Below are positions 1 through 7,968 of a stretch of 25,421 nt of DNA, in pieces. The position numbers and the translations under genes are program-made. Position 1 is the first letter of the stretch, and each line of letters begins with the position of its first letter. This stretch comes from Myxococcales bacterium. GTDB lineage: Bacteria > Myxococcota_A > UBA9160 > SMWR01. The notes beneath the pieces are model-generated. The model worked only from the letters and a program-made list of their open reading frames with translations. It searched no databases and was not told the DNA's origin. Location: the NCBI GenBank assembly GCA_022572485.1, contig JACZVU010000019.1, positions 1 to 25,421 on the forward strand, in the 5' to 3' direction.

Positions 1-2
1 AC

Positions 3-476
3 CCCTATCTACGCCCACTCTACGACGCGCTAAACGAGATGATGCCGTTTGAAAAGTCCAGTCGATTGATGGAGCGAGGTATCATCGAGGTGGCTCCGTT
101 GGCCTTCATGCGCGGCCGAACGCTCAATGATTCGTTCGTGATTTTGGACGAAGCGCAGAATACAACCCATGAACAGATGAAGATGCTGCTGACGCGCCTC
201 GGGTTCGACTCGAAGGCGGTGATCACCGGTGACGTTACGCAGATCGATCTACCGACTGACAAGCGCAGCGGACTGGTCAACGCAATAAACATCCTCGAGG
301 GTATTGAAGGTATCGATTTCCTGTATTTCAGTGATAAGGACGTGGTTCGTCATCCTCTCGTCCAGTCGATCATCGTCGCCTATGATCGTCACGAATCGAA
401 CTCGGCAAGCAGCCGCGCTGATGACGCCCACAGGCAGCAGGCGGCGCGTGATGTGAAGGACTCCAAAGACGAGTGA
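3..476 (+). CDS. phoH: PhoH-family ATPase, C-terminal part (5' end outside window)
   Basis: The reading frame is open from the window edge and encodes the last ~157 residues of a PhoH-like P-loop ATPase. Visible family hallmarks are [14 protein letters not shown], the stretch [16 protein letters not shown], the Walker B-like [10 protein letters not shown], the sensor-like [12 protein letters not shown], and the closing DVVRHPLVQ. The Walker A motif lies upstream of the window. The family is linked to RNA metabolism and ribosome quality control, and phoH is commonly adjacent to ybeY, as here. The last ~25 residues are polar and poorly conserved. The TGA stop (474-476) overlaps the GTG start of ybeY by four bases, so the two are probably translationally coupled. 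The family call is secure; the exact biochemical role in this organism is not. Confidence 0.95.
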   Translation, partial: PYLRPLYDALNEMMPFEKSSRLMERGIIEVAPLAFMRGRTLNDSFVILDEAQNTTHEQMKMLLTRLGFDSKAVITGDVTQIDLPTDKRSGLVNAINILEGIEGIDFLYFSDKDVVRHPLVQSIIVAYDRHESNSASSRADDAHRQQAARDVKDSKDE

Positions 477-916
477 CGGTTCGACTCACGCTGCCGCCGC
501 GATCGCGACAGCTCCCCAGGCTCGACTCCCGCCTGCTCCGGTCTCGCGCAGCCCGCATGCTCAAAGAGGTCGGTCAGTCGATTTCGGAACTCTCGATCGC
601 GATCGTGCTGGACGACGAGATTGCGGCGCTGAATGCCGAGCACCGGGGCAAGCGTTCCGCGACCGACGTCTTGTCGTTTTCTCTGCTCGAAGGTGATCAC
701 AGCGCCCACCGAGGGAAGCTTTTGGGCGATGTGGTCATCGGAATCGAAACCGCGGCTCGCCAGGCGCGGGCGGCCCATCGGGGCCTGGATGAAGAAGTGG
801 CGAGACTCTTGATTCATGGGATCCTTCACCTACTTGGGTGGGATCACGAAGAATCTGCGGAGGCCAAGCTGATGCGCGCGGAAGAGCGGCGACTGTGGCG
901 TGCGATCCGCACGTGA
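473..916 (+). CDS. ybeY: Endoribonuclease / rRNA maturation factor YbeY
   Basis: This 147-residue protein has the usual YbeY length and carries the metal-binding signature [15 protein letters not shown], with the three zinc-ligand histidines at about 115, 119 and 125. The upstream [11 protein letters not shown] and [14 protein letters not shown] blocks are also family-typical. YbeY is a single-strand-specific endoribonuclease involved in 16S rRNA 3'-end maturation and 70S quality control. The GTG start at 473 is inside the phoH stop (four-base overlap). The TGA stop in turn overlaps the GTG start of lnt by four bases. The position between phoH and lnt matches the conserved order in many proteobacteria. 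Confidence 0.96.
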   Translation: MTVRLTLPPRSRQLPRLDSRLLRSRAARMLKEVGQSISELSIAIVLDDEIAALNAEHRGKRSATDVLSFSLLEGDHSAHRGKLLGDVVIGIETAARQARAAHRGLDEEVARLLIHGILHLLGWDHEESAEAKLMRAEERRLWRAIRT

Positions 917-2502
917 CGGGCCGGGTGCGGTTTGCGCTGCTGTCCGCTTATGCTGTCGCGAATTTTTTAGCCTTTCCGCATCCCATCGGGGAACGCGTGG
1001 TCGACCTCGGCCTGCTCTTTGGGTGGTTGAGTCCGGCGTTGCTGATCCTCGGGTTGAACGGCCAAACGCCCCGGGCCGCCGCGAAGGCGGCATTCATTTC
1101 CGGAACCCTCGCGCAATCCGCGATCCTGCATTGGATCTATGTCGTGTCCGTCACCTACGGTCACGCGGCGCCACCAATGGGTGTGATCGGAATCCTAGGG
1201 ATGGGCGCCCAGGTGGGATTGTTCACTGCGATCTTTGCGATCGGGTGGACACTGCTCGGTCGCCGTGGAATGGCTTCTCCCTGGGCGGCCGCGCTGCTCT
1301 GGACGACATTGGAGTACGCCCGTTCCGCGGGCCCGATCGGTTTTCCGTGGGCTGCGATCGGGTACACCCAACACGCCAACCCCATCCTGCTCTCTTTGGC
1401 CGCCTACACGGGTGTCTATGGCATGTCGTTTGGCGTCGTGCTCGTGGCTGCGACGCTGGCTGCAATCGCGCGGGATCTGCGGGTCGCGCGGAGATTGTCG
1501 AGGTCGACGCGCGTCGCGCTCGCTGGAGCCGCGGTGATCGCTGCGGCCGGCTTCTTCCTGCGGTCGGCGCCTGATTCAAGCGTCGAGACGATTCGGGTCG
1601 CTGTTCTCCAGGGCAACATCGAGCAGGGGGCCAAATGGAATCCCGAATGGGCAGATCGCACCTTCGCGGCCTACGAAGATCTGTCCCGCCGGGCTGTCGA
1701 GGCCGGTGCAGAATTGGTGGTATTTCCCGAGACGGCGCTGCCGGGAGCGCTGAACTCGGATCCAGTCCTACGCAAGAGAATGGCTGAACTCGCGCGCGAG
1801 ACTGGCGTCGCGTACGTGGTGGGTAGTGTCGCGGTGGAGCGGCAGCCCGGCGGGCGCGCGATCGAGTTTTTCGACAGCGCATTCGTGATCCAGCCCGATG
1901 GCAGTTTCGGCGCCCGCTACGACAAAGCGAAGCTGGTCCCCTTCGGCGAGTTCGTGCCATTCCGCGATTGGCTCAGACCCTTCTTTGAAGCAATCGCCCG
2001 GGGCATGGCGACCGAGCGCGTGTCGCGGGGTCCGGGGCCTCGCGCGCTTTCGATCGCGATCCCTAACGCGTCGGCAGCTGGTGTGACTGTGGGAGTGCCG
2101 ATCTGCTATGAACTGCTCTTCCCGGACCTCACGCGGCGTTTCGTAAGCGATGGGGCAGTCCTGCTCCTCGCGATCACGAACGACGCCTGGTACGGGCGGA
2201 CCGGTGCCCCCTATCAGTTTCTGGCGATGACGGCCGTGCGCTCGGCAGAGAACGGCGTCTGGACGGCGAGAGCCGCCAACACGGGAGTCTCTGCGATCAT
2301 CGATTCCCAGGGTCGCGTTCGATCCCGTACGCGGATCTTCGAGCGAGACCTTCTGGTGGGCGACCTGCCGTTGCGCGCGTCGCCGCGGGGAGGGACATTC
2401 TACGCCCGGCACGGTGACATCTTCGTCTACGGGTGCTGGCTGGCAATAGCGGCGCTCGCGGTGGCGGGCGTTATGCGAAAGGCGAAGGAAGAGAAGCGAT
2501 GA
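913..2502 (+). CDS. lnt: Apolipoprotein N-acyltransferase Lnt
   Basis: This inner-membrane enzyme of about 529 residues adds the third acyl chain to lipoproteins. The N-terminal ~215 residues are a series of hydrophobic segments. A nitrilase-fold periplasmic domain follows, starting near IRVAVLQGNIEQG. The catalytic triad is visible: Glu in VVFPETALPG, Lys in YDKAKLVPFGEFVPF, and Cys in VGVPICYELLFPDL. A last membrane helix near the C terminus (IFVYGCWLAIAALAVAGV) completes the family architecture. The frame is open further upstream, but the GTG at 913 is preferred because it overlaps the ybeY stop by four bases and gives a normal N terminus. Together with the downstream LolC/E and LolD genes it covers successive steps of lipoprotein biogenesis. 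Confidence 0.96.
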   Translation: MTGRVRFALLSAYAVANFLAFPHPIGERVVDLGLLFGWLSPALLILGLNGQTPRAAAKAAFISGTLAQSAILHWIYVVSVTYGHAAPPMGVIGILGMGAQVGLFTAIFAIGWTLLGRRGMASPWAAALLWTTLEYARSAGPIGFPWAAIGYTQHANPILLSLAAYTGVYGMSFGVVLVAATLAAIARDLRVARRLSRSTRVALAGAAVIAAAGFFLRSAPDSSVETIRVAVLQGNIEQGAKWNPEWADRTFAAYEDLSRRAVEAGAELVVFPETALPGALNSDPVLRKRMAELARETGVAYVVGSVAVERQPGGRAIEFFDSAFVIQPDGSFGARYDKAKLVPFGEFVPFRDWLRPFFEAIARGMATERVSRGPGPRALSIAIPNASAAGVTVGVPICYELLFPDLTRRFVSDGAVLLLAITNDAWYGRTGAPYQFLAMTAVRSAENGVWTARAANTGVSAIIDSQGRVRSRTRIFERDLLVGDLPLRASPRGGTFYARHGDIFVYGCWLAIAALAVAGVMRKAKEEKR

Positions 2503-3645
2503 GCCGCGAAGACACAAAGGGCGATTTGGACCCCAACGAGCTCAGGGATCGATTGCGCAAGCTGCGCGCTCAATTCGACGAGCTCCGGAGGCGTCTTTGA
2601 CTGCGCTTCACTGCGCCAGCGCCTCGAGGTGCTCGAAACCGAGACAGCCCGGCCTGATCTTTGGGAAGATCGAGAGGCCGCCGAAAAAATTCTGCGAGAG
2701 AAGCGACTCGTCGAGCGCGAAGTCGGGTTCTTCGACTCCCTCGGATCCAATCTCGAGGATGCCGAAGTGCTGCTCGACCTGGCTGCTGAAGCCGATGACG
2801 GGCAGACGCGCGCAGAGGCTTCGGAGAAGCTCGAAGCCGCCGCGCAAGAGCTGGGGGACGCGGAATTTCGCCAAATGCTCGGCGGAGAGAACGACGCCTC
2901 CAACGCCATCGTCTCCATCAACTCCGGTGCGGGCGGCACCGATGCCTGTGATTGGGCGGAGATGCTGATGCGGATGTATCTCCGCTGGGCAGAACGGCAT
3001 GGGTTTCAAACCGAGATGATCGATCAGCAGGCGGGTGAAGAGGCCGGTTTGCGCGGTGTCACCTTCACCGTCAAGGGAGATTATGCGTTCGGTTATCTCA
3101 AGGCCGAACACGGTGTACATCGCCTCGTGCGGATCTCCCCCTTCGACTCCCAAGCGCGCCGGCACACCGCGTTTTCGAGTGTGACGGTCGCGCCAGAAAT
3201 CGACGACACGATCGAGGTGGACCTCGACGAGAAAGACATTCGCGTCGACACCTATCGGGCGAGCGGCGCAGGCGGCCAGCATGTCAACAAAACCGACTCT
3301 GCGGTTCGCATGACCCATATTCCGACAGGCATCGTGGTGCAATGTCAAAACGAGCGCTCCCAGCATAAAAATCGATCTGCCGCGATGAAGATCCTGCGGG
3401 CTCGGCTCTACGAGCGCGCGCGGCAGGCAAGAGAGGCGGAAGTGGCGGCGGCGCGAGGCGAGCAAAAACAGATCGATTTCGGCAGCCAGATCCGCTCGTA
3501 TACCCTTCACCCCCAGCAGCGGATCAAGGATCACCGGACCGATCTCGAGATCGGCAATGTGAGTTCGGTGCTCGATGGCGACATCGACCGCTTCATTCGC
3601 GCCTTTTTGCTCAAGCAAGCCGGCGCGGAATTGGAGGGTAAGTGA
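2499..3645 (+). CDS. prfB: Peptide chain release factor 2 (RF2), made by programmed +1 frameshift
   Basis: Translation starts at the ATG at 2499, which overlaps the lnt stop by four bases. It reads 33 codons to an in-frame TGA (2598-2600), then must shift +1 after CTT to continue from 2599 to the TGA at 3643-3645, giving about 381 residues. The second part has the RF2 stop-codon recognition motif SPF (about residues 213-215) and the GGQ peptidyl-tRNA hydrolysis motif (about 258-260) in GAGGQHVNKTDSAVR. RF2 recognises UGA and UAA and releases finished peptides at the ribosome. The in-frame TGA is the autoregulatory site of this family: low RF2 favours the frameshift. It is not a disabling mutation. 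The stop overlaps the lysS start by four bases. Confidence 0.95.
2586..2601 (+). promoter_or_regulatory. prfB programmed +1 frameshift site
   Basis: The sequence CGG AGG CGT CTT TGA C contains an internal Shine-Dalgarno-like GGAGG (2587-2591), one spacer codon, the slippery CTT (2595-2597) and the stop TGA followed by C. The order and spacing are the same as in the E. coli prfB site (SD-like run, one codon, CTT TGA C). The +1 frame entered here is the one that encodes the remainder of RF2. Confidence 0.95.
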
Positions 3646-5120
3646 GCGAACAGGAAGGCGCTGCGCGGCGCGCTCGTCTCGAGGCCCTGCGGAGTGAAGG
3701 CGTAGATCCATTTCCCGCCAGAGTGGGAGCCTGGCTTCCAATCGCAGAGTTGCGAGAGCGCTACGAGCCGATGAACGCCGAGAGCCTGGAGGCGGAGGCG
3801 CAATCGGTTGCCGTGGTGGGTCGCATCATGGCTTCTCGCTCCTTCGGGAAGTTGATGTTCCTGCGGATCGTCGAGTCCGGCGAGTCGATTCAGGTGAGCG
3901 CAAAGAAGAACCAGTTGGACGAAGCGACCTTCCGCTTCATTCGGGATCTCGACGTCGGAGATTTCGTTCGTTTCGAGGGGGAACTCTGGCGGACCAAGAC
4001 TGACGAACTCACCGTCGATGCAAAGTCGGCCCAATTGCTTTCGAAAAGCCTGCGCGGTCTACCCGAGAAGTGGCACGGCCTGAGCGATGTCGAGGTTCGT
4101 TATCGACAGCGTTACCTCGATCTGCTCGTCAACGAAGACGCTCGTCGCATTGCGATCGTGCGAAGTCGGACCGTGAGTGCGATGCGCCGGTTTCTGGATG
4201 CGCGGGGATTTCTGGAGGTCGAGACGCCGATTCTCCAGCCTCTTTATGGCGGAGCTGCTGCGCGCCCGTTCACGACCCGTCACAACGCCTACGATCAGCA
4301 ACTCTATCTTCGCATCGCCACCGAACTCTATTTGAAGCGTTTGGTGACCGGGGGACTCGATCGGGTCTACGAGATCGGCCACGATTTCAGAAACGAAGGC
4401 GTGTCGCGTAAGCACAACCCCGAGTTCACGATGATGGAGTGTTATCAAGCCTACGCGGATTACCACGACATCATGGAACTCGTCGAGACGATGCTGCGCG
4501 ACATCGCGATGGAGGTGCGGGGAACGCTTCAGATCGAATACGGCGGCGAAAAGATCGATCTCGCGGGCCCGTGGCCGCGCATCCCGCTCTGCCAGGCGAT
4601 CTGCGATGCGACGGGAATCGACGTGCTCGCCCACGCGGACGCGGACTCTCTCCGCGCGGCGATCCGCGAGAAGAAGCTGGGATCCGGCGATTCGCCAACC
4701 TGGGCGACGCTGGTCGACGATCTCTTCAGCGACCACGTCGAACCGACGCTGATTCAGCCCACATTCATCACGGATCACCCCGTCGAATTGTCGCCGCTCG
4801 CGAAGCGCTCATTGGACGACCCCCGATTGGTGGAGCGATTCGAGCCCTTCATCGGCGCAATGGAGATTGGCAACGCCTTCAGTGAGCTCAACGATCCGGA
4901 TGACCAGAGGGCGCGGATGGAAGCACAGCTTCGGAGTCAGGAGGAAGGGGACGAAGAGGCCCATCCCGTTGACGAGGACTTTCTCCGAGCCCTCGAACAC
5001 GGAATGCCGCCGACGGGGGGGCTTGGAATGGGAATCGATCGCCTCGTGATGATCCTGGCGGACGCTCCGAATATTCGGGAGGTGATTCTCTTCCCGCATC
5101 TCCGCTCCGAGACCAGCTAG
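3642..5120 (+). CDS. lysS: Lysyl-tRNA synthetase, class II
   Basis: This 492-residue class II LysRS has an N-terminal OB-fold anticodon-binding domain (around VVGRIMASRSFGKLMFLRI) and the catalytic core. Motif 1 is near FLEVETPILQPLYGGA, motif 2 is RNEGVSRKHNPEFTMMECY, and motif 3 is GLGMGIDRLVMIL. It charges tRNA-Lys in the cytoplasm. The GTG start at 3642 overlaps the prfB stop by four bases. prfB-lysS adjacency is common in bacteria. The TAG stop shares one base with the GTG start of the next gene. Nothing is missing compared with the family. Confidence 0.97.
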   Translation: MSEQEGAARRARLEALRSEGVDPFPARVGAWLPIAELRERYEPMNAESLEAEAQSVAVVGRIMASRSFGKLMFLRIVESGESIQVSAKKNQLDEATFRFIRDLDVGDFVRFEGELWRTKTDELTVDAKSAQLLSKSLRGLPEKWHGLSDVEVRYRQRYLDLLVNEDARRIAIVRSRTVSAMRRFLDARGFLEVETPILQPLYGGAAARPFTTRHNAYDQQLYLRIATELYLKRLVTGGLDRVYEIGHDFRNEGVSRKHNPEFTMMECYQAYADYHDIMELVETMLRDIAMEVRGTLQIEYGGEKIDLAGPWPRIPLCQAICDATGIDVLAHADADSLRAAIREKKLGSGDSPTWATLVDDLFSDHVEPTLIQPTFITDHPVELSPLAKRSLDDPRLVERFEPFIGAMEIGNAFSELNDPDDQRARMEAQLRSQEEGDEEAHPVDEDFLRALEHGMPPTGGLGMGIDRLVMILADAPNIREVILFPHLRSETS

Positions 5121-7105
5121 TGGAGAGCCTCGGGGGGGCGCTCTGGGGTGTTCTGACCGCCGCTGGCGGCACGCTCGCGCTCACGTTGATCGTCGCGATT
5201 TTTCTCGGGATCGCCGCAATGATGCTGCTATTCGTCGGGTCGGCCGTGGTCGCACTCGAGCAGTTTGCCCGGGTCTCGAAGAACTGGGGCAACTTGATCC
5301 GAATTGGCTTGTGTTGGTCGGGCGTCGTAGGCGCAGGCTATCTCTATCAGTTCCATCCGGAGCTTTCCGCTCAGCCGTGGACCGAGTGGATGCGAAGCTG
5401 GATGTTCGCGACCGGAGCGGCGATCGGAGTTGTTGCCATCGCTATCCTCCCGGTTCGCGCGCTTCTCAAGTGGGTGCCTTCGCGTCATCTCGCGGTGGGC
5501 AACATCGTCGTATTGGGCATTGGATATTCGCTCGTCGTCGGAGGGAGCGACAGCATCGGCTATGCGGTCACGCCGCTGTTGATGACGTTGGGGGTCGTGG
5601 CTCTGGCCGCACTGCGGCGTCACGGTCGTCTCAATTCGGGCCCCTCTGTTCCAGGTGAGGGTGAGCGGTTGCTTCGCGTGCTCTGTGGCACGTTGGTTCT
5701 AGGCCTCGCAATCGCGCTTGTGCTGTCCGAGCCGAGCTTCGGAGTCGCGGCAGCGGGTGCAAGCATCCTGCAGCTCTACCTGGCGGCCATCCTGCTCGGC
5801 CTGCTTCCTCTCGCCGCAGCCGGCCTTCTCGATTCTCGAGGTACCTCCGAGTGGTTCATTGCGATTCGATACCTGATGGCAAAGCGCCGACAGACCTTTA
5901 TTTCGGTGATTACGGGAATTTGCGTCATCGGAATCGCGACGGGGGTGTGGCTCATCATCACCGTGCTGTCCGTCATGAATGGATTCGAGCGGACCTGGCG
6001 CGAAGAAATCATTGGAAACCGAGCCCATTTCACGGTGCACCACAGCCTGGGGCCGTTTGGCGACTACGAGGAGGTTCTCGACGATGTCATTGCGATGCCG
6101 GGCGTCGTCTCGGCCTCGCCCTATCTCGATGCCGAGGGAATGGTACGCGCTCCGGGGGGGCGGATCATGGCCGTGCGGGTTCGCGGTGTAGATCCGAATC
6201 GCGTCGGGGACGTCACGGATCTTCGGGAAGATCTGCTGAGTGGATCGCTCGCGGATCTCGAACCCCGAGCGACCGCCGAGGGCGAGGATCCGGCGATCCT
6301 GATCGGAAACCAACTCGCCTCTTCCATCGGAGCCCGCGTTGGAGACTCGCTGTTGTTGATCTCTCCGTTCGGTGGTCCGCAGACACCACTGGGGCCGGCC
6401 CCCCGGCTGGAGCGCTTTCGCGTTGTGGGAATTTTTCAATCCACTTTTTTCCAATTCGACGAAGTGTTCACCTTCGTGAACCTCGGCGCCGCACAAGCCT
6501 TCAAGCGCACAGGTGATGTGATCGATGGCATCGAGGCCCGGACCACCGACTTCTACCGCTCGCGGAGCGTCGCGGCCGAAGTTCGCACGGCGCTCGGTTA
6601 TCCCTTTTTCACCCGCGACTGGAACGACTTCTTCCCCGCATTTTTTCAAGCGCTCAAAACCGAGAGGGTCATGATGTTCGTGTTGCTCACGATGATCATG
6701 GTGGTTGCGACGTTTGCGATCGTCTCGACCCTCGTGATGATGATCATGGAGAAATCGGGCGACATCTCGATCTTGAAGACGATGGGGGCTCGGGATGAGA
6801 TGATCGAGCGGATCTTCGCGATCGAGGGGACGCTGATTGGTCTGGCCGGCACCGTTCTCGGCGTGATCGCGGGCGTGTCTGTGACGAGTCAGATTGCCTG
6901 GGTTCAGCAACAAATCGAGGTGGTCATCGGTATCGACACGCTGCCGGCGAGTGTCTACCAATTTGACACCCTGCCCGCGGAACTCGACCTCGGTCAGATC
7001 GCGACTGCGGTCGGGATCGCGATGGTCCTCTCATTGGGAGCGACCCTTCTCCCCAGCCGCCAGGGCGCTCGCCTCGATCCCGTCGAGGCGCTTCGATATG
7101 AGTGA
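5120..7105 (+). CDS. lolC: LolC/LolE-type lipoprotein-release permease with an extra N-terminal membrane domain
   Basis: From about residue 245 the protein is a classic LolC/E permease of some 415 residues. It has the first helix block RYLMAKRRQTFISVITG and SVMNGFERTWREEI, a MacB-like periplasmic domain to about residue 525, and the C-terminal FtsX-type three-helix domain beginning near MMFVLLTMIMVVATFAIVSTL and KSGDISILKTMGA. With LolD it would extract mature lipoproteins from the inner membrane. The first ~245 residues are unusual: about seven hydrophobic segments (roughly 10-45, 59-77, 95-115, 124-141, 146-165, 184-203, 208-236) in the same uninterrupted frame. I do not recognise that domain. 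Only one permease gene is present, so it may form a homodimer (LolF-like arrangement) or pair with a product encoded elsewhere. The GTG start overlaps lysS by one base and the stop overlaps lolD by eight. Confidence 0.88.
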   Translation: MESLGGALWGVLTAAGGTLALTLIVAIFLGIAAMMLLFVGSAVVALEQFARVSKNWGNLIRIGLCWSGVVGAGYLYQFHPELSAQPWTEWMRSWMFATGAAIGVVAIAILPVRALLKWVPSRHLAVGNIVVLGIGYSLVVGGSDSIGYAVTPLLMTLGVVALAALRRHGRLNSGPSVPGEGERLLRVLCGTLVLGLAIALVLSEPSFGVAAAGASILQLYLAAILLGLLPLAAAGLLDSRGTSEWFIAIRYLMAKRRQTFISVITGICVIGIATGVWLIITVLSVMNGFERTWREEIIGNRAHFTVHHSLGPFGDYEEVLDDVIAMPGVVSASPYLDAEGMVRAPGGRIMAVRVRGVDPNRVGDVTDLREDLLSGSLADLEPRATAEGEDPAILIGNQLASSIGARVGDSLLLISPFGGPQTPLGPAPRLERFRVVGIFQSTFFQFDEVFTFVNLGAAQAFKRTGDVIDGIEARTTDFYRSRSVAAEVRTALGYPFFTRDWNDFFPAFFQALKTERVMMFVLLTMIMVVATFAIVSTLVMMIMEKSGDISILKTMGARDEMIERIFAIEGTLIGLAGTVLGVIAGVSVTSQIAWVQQQIEVVIGIDTLPASVYQFDTLPAELDLGQIATAVGIAMVLSLGATLLPSRQGARLDPVEALRYE

Positions 7106-7808
7106 ACCGCTCATTCGCGTCAGTGGGCTCCACAAGTCATTCCAAACCGGCGACGGAACGATCGAAGTGCTGCGCGGAATCGATTTTGAGATTCAGCCCG
7201 GGGAATGCCTGGCGATTGTCGGCAATTCCGGCGTTGGGAAATCGACGCTGCTGCACATCCTGGGCACGCTCGATCACCCGACCTCTGGAACCGTTGAGTT
7301 TCGCGGCCGGAACCTCTTTGCAAATTCCAGCGAAGGACTCGCGCGCTTTCGCAGCGATTGCCTTGGCTTCATTTTCCAGTTCCACCACCTGCTTCCCGAG
7401 TTCAACGCGGTCGAGAACGTGATGATGCCCGGACTGATCGCGAACGAACCCCCCGAGCCGCTGCGGGAGCGGGCGGTTGCCTTGCTCGGGGAAGTGGGCC
7501 TCTCGCATCGCGTCGAACACCCGGTGGGGAAGCTCTCGGGTGGCGAACGGCAGCGCGTGGCCGTAGCCCGCGCGGTGGTGCGAGAGCCCGCACTGCTACT
7601 TGCCGACGAACCCACCGGAAACCTGGATCCCAAGACGGGCGACCAAGTGCTCGACCTGCTGCTCGAGCTCAACCACACCCATCAGAGTGGGTTGGTCGTG
7701 GTGACCCACAGCCCGGAGATCGCCACCCGCATGGGTCGAAAGCTGATTTTGTCGGATGGCTACGTGGAGGGCGCAGAACGCCTCTACGACGCTCCGCTTT
7801 CACCATAA
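7098..7808 (+). CDS. lolD: Lipoprotein-releasing ABC transporter ATPase LolD
   Basis: This 236-residue ABC ATPase has Walker A GNSGVGKST, a Q-loop region FIFQFHHLLPEFNAVENVMMP typical of the LolD/MacB group, signature LSGGERQRVAVARA, Walker B LLLADEPTGNLD and the H-loop histidine in VVVTHSPEIA. It would power the adjacent LolC/E-type permease. The ATG at 7098 lies within the end of the permease gene (eight-base overlap) and gives a normal N terminus (MSEPLIRVSGLHKSF). The frame is open far upstream, but that part is a shadow of the permease gene. It appears to be the last gene of the overlapping phoH-to-lolD run. Confidence 0.95.
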   Translation: MSEPLIRVSGLHKSFQTGDGTIEVLRGIDFEIQPGECLAIVGNSGVGKSTLLHILGTLDHPTSGTVEFRGRNLFANSSEGLARFRSDCLGFIFQFHHLLPEFNAVENVMMPGLIANEPPEPLRERAVALLGEVGLSHRVEHPVGKLSGGERQRVAVARAVVREPALLLADEPTGNLDPKTGDQVLDLLLELNHTHQSGLVVVTHSPEIATRMGRKLILSDGYVEGAERLYDAPLSP

Positions 7809-7846
7809 CCCTTTGACAAATCAAGGGAAATCCGAGCCCAACGGGC

Positions 7847-7875
7847 TTGTCACCCCGTTCGCAGGTGACTAGACT
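7847..7875 (+). promoter_or_regulatory. Candidate sigma-70-type promoter for bamA
   Basis: TTGTCA (7847-7852) and TAGACT (7870-7875) are separated by 17 bases in the 160-base gap between lolD and bamA. The match is 5/6 for the -35 and 4/6 for the -10 element. A small hairpin (AGCCC/GGGCT, 7835-7847) lies just upstream, and a second -35-like TTGACA (7813-7818) has no good -10 partner. This is a pattern match only. Confidence 0.35.
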
Positions 7876-7968
7876 TTCGGCGATCTGAGTGAGGGGGCCC
7901 GGACCACACCGCCCCCCGAAGGCGATCCGCTTCCGGTTCCCGGATTCCTGCGATGGCGGAGGTAAGCG

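Noticed and set aside
2598..2600. In-frame TGA near the start of prfB, suggesting a pseudogene
   Set aside because: The surrounding CGGAGG-CGT-CTT-TGA-C matches the conserved programmed frameshift site, and the +1 frame encodes complete RF2.
2608..3741. Long minus-strand open frame opposite prfB
   Set aside because: It is a shadow of a clearly identified + strand gene in GC-rich DNA and shows no family motifs. The same applies to the long minus-strand frames at 5699-6961, 7669-8682 and 22866-23819.
7835..7847. AGCCC/GGGCT hairpin after lolD as an intrinsic terminator
   Set aside because: The stem has only five pairs and no T-run follows, so it was noted only as context for the promoter candidate.
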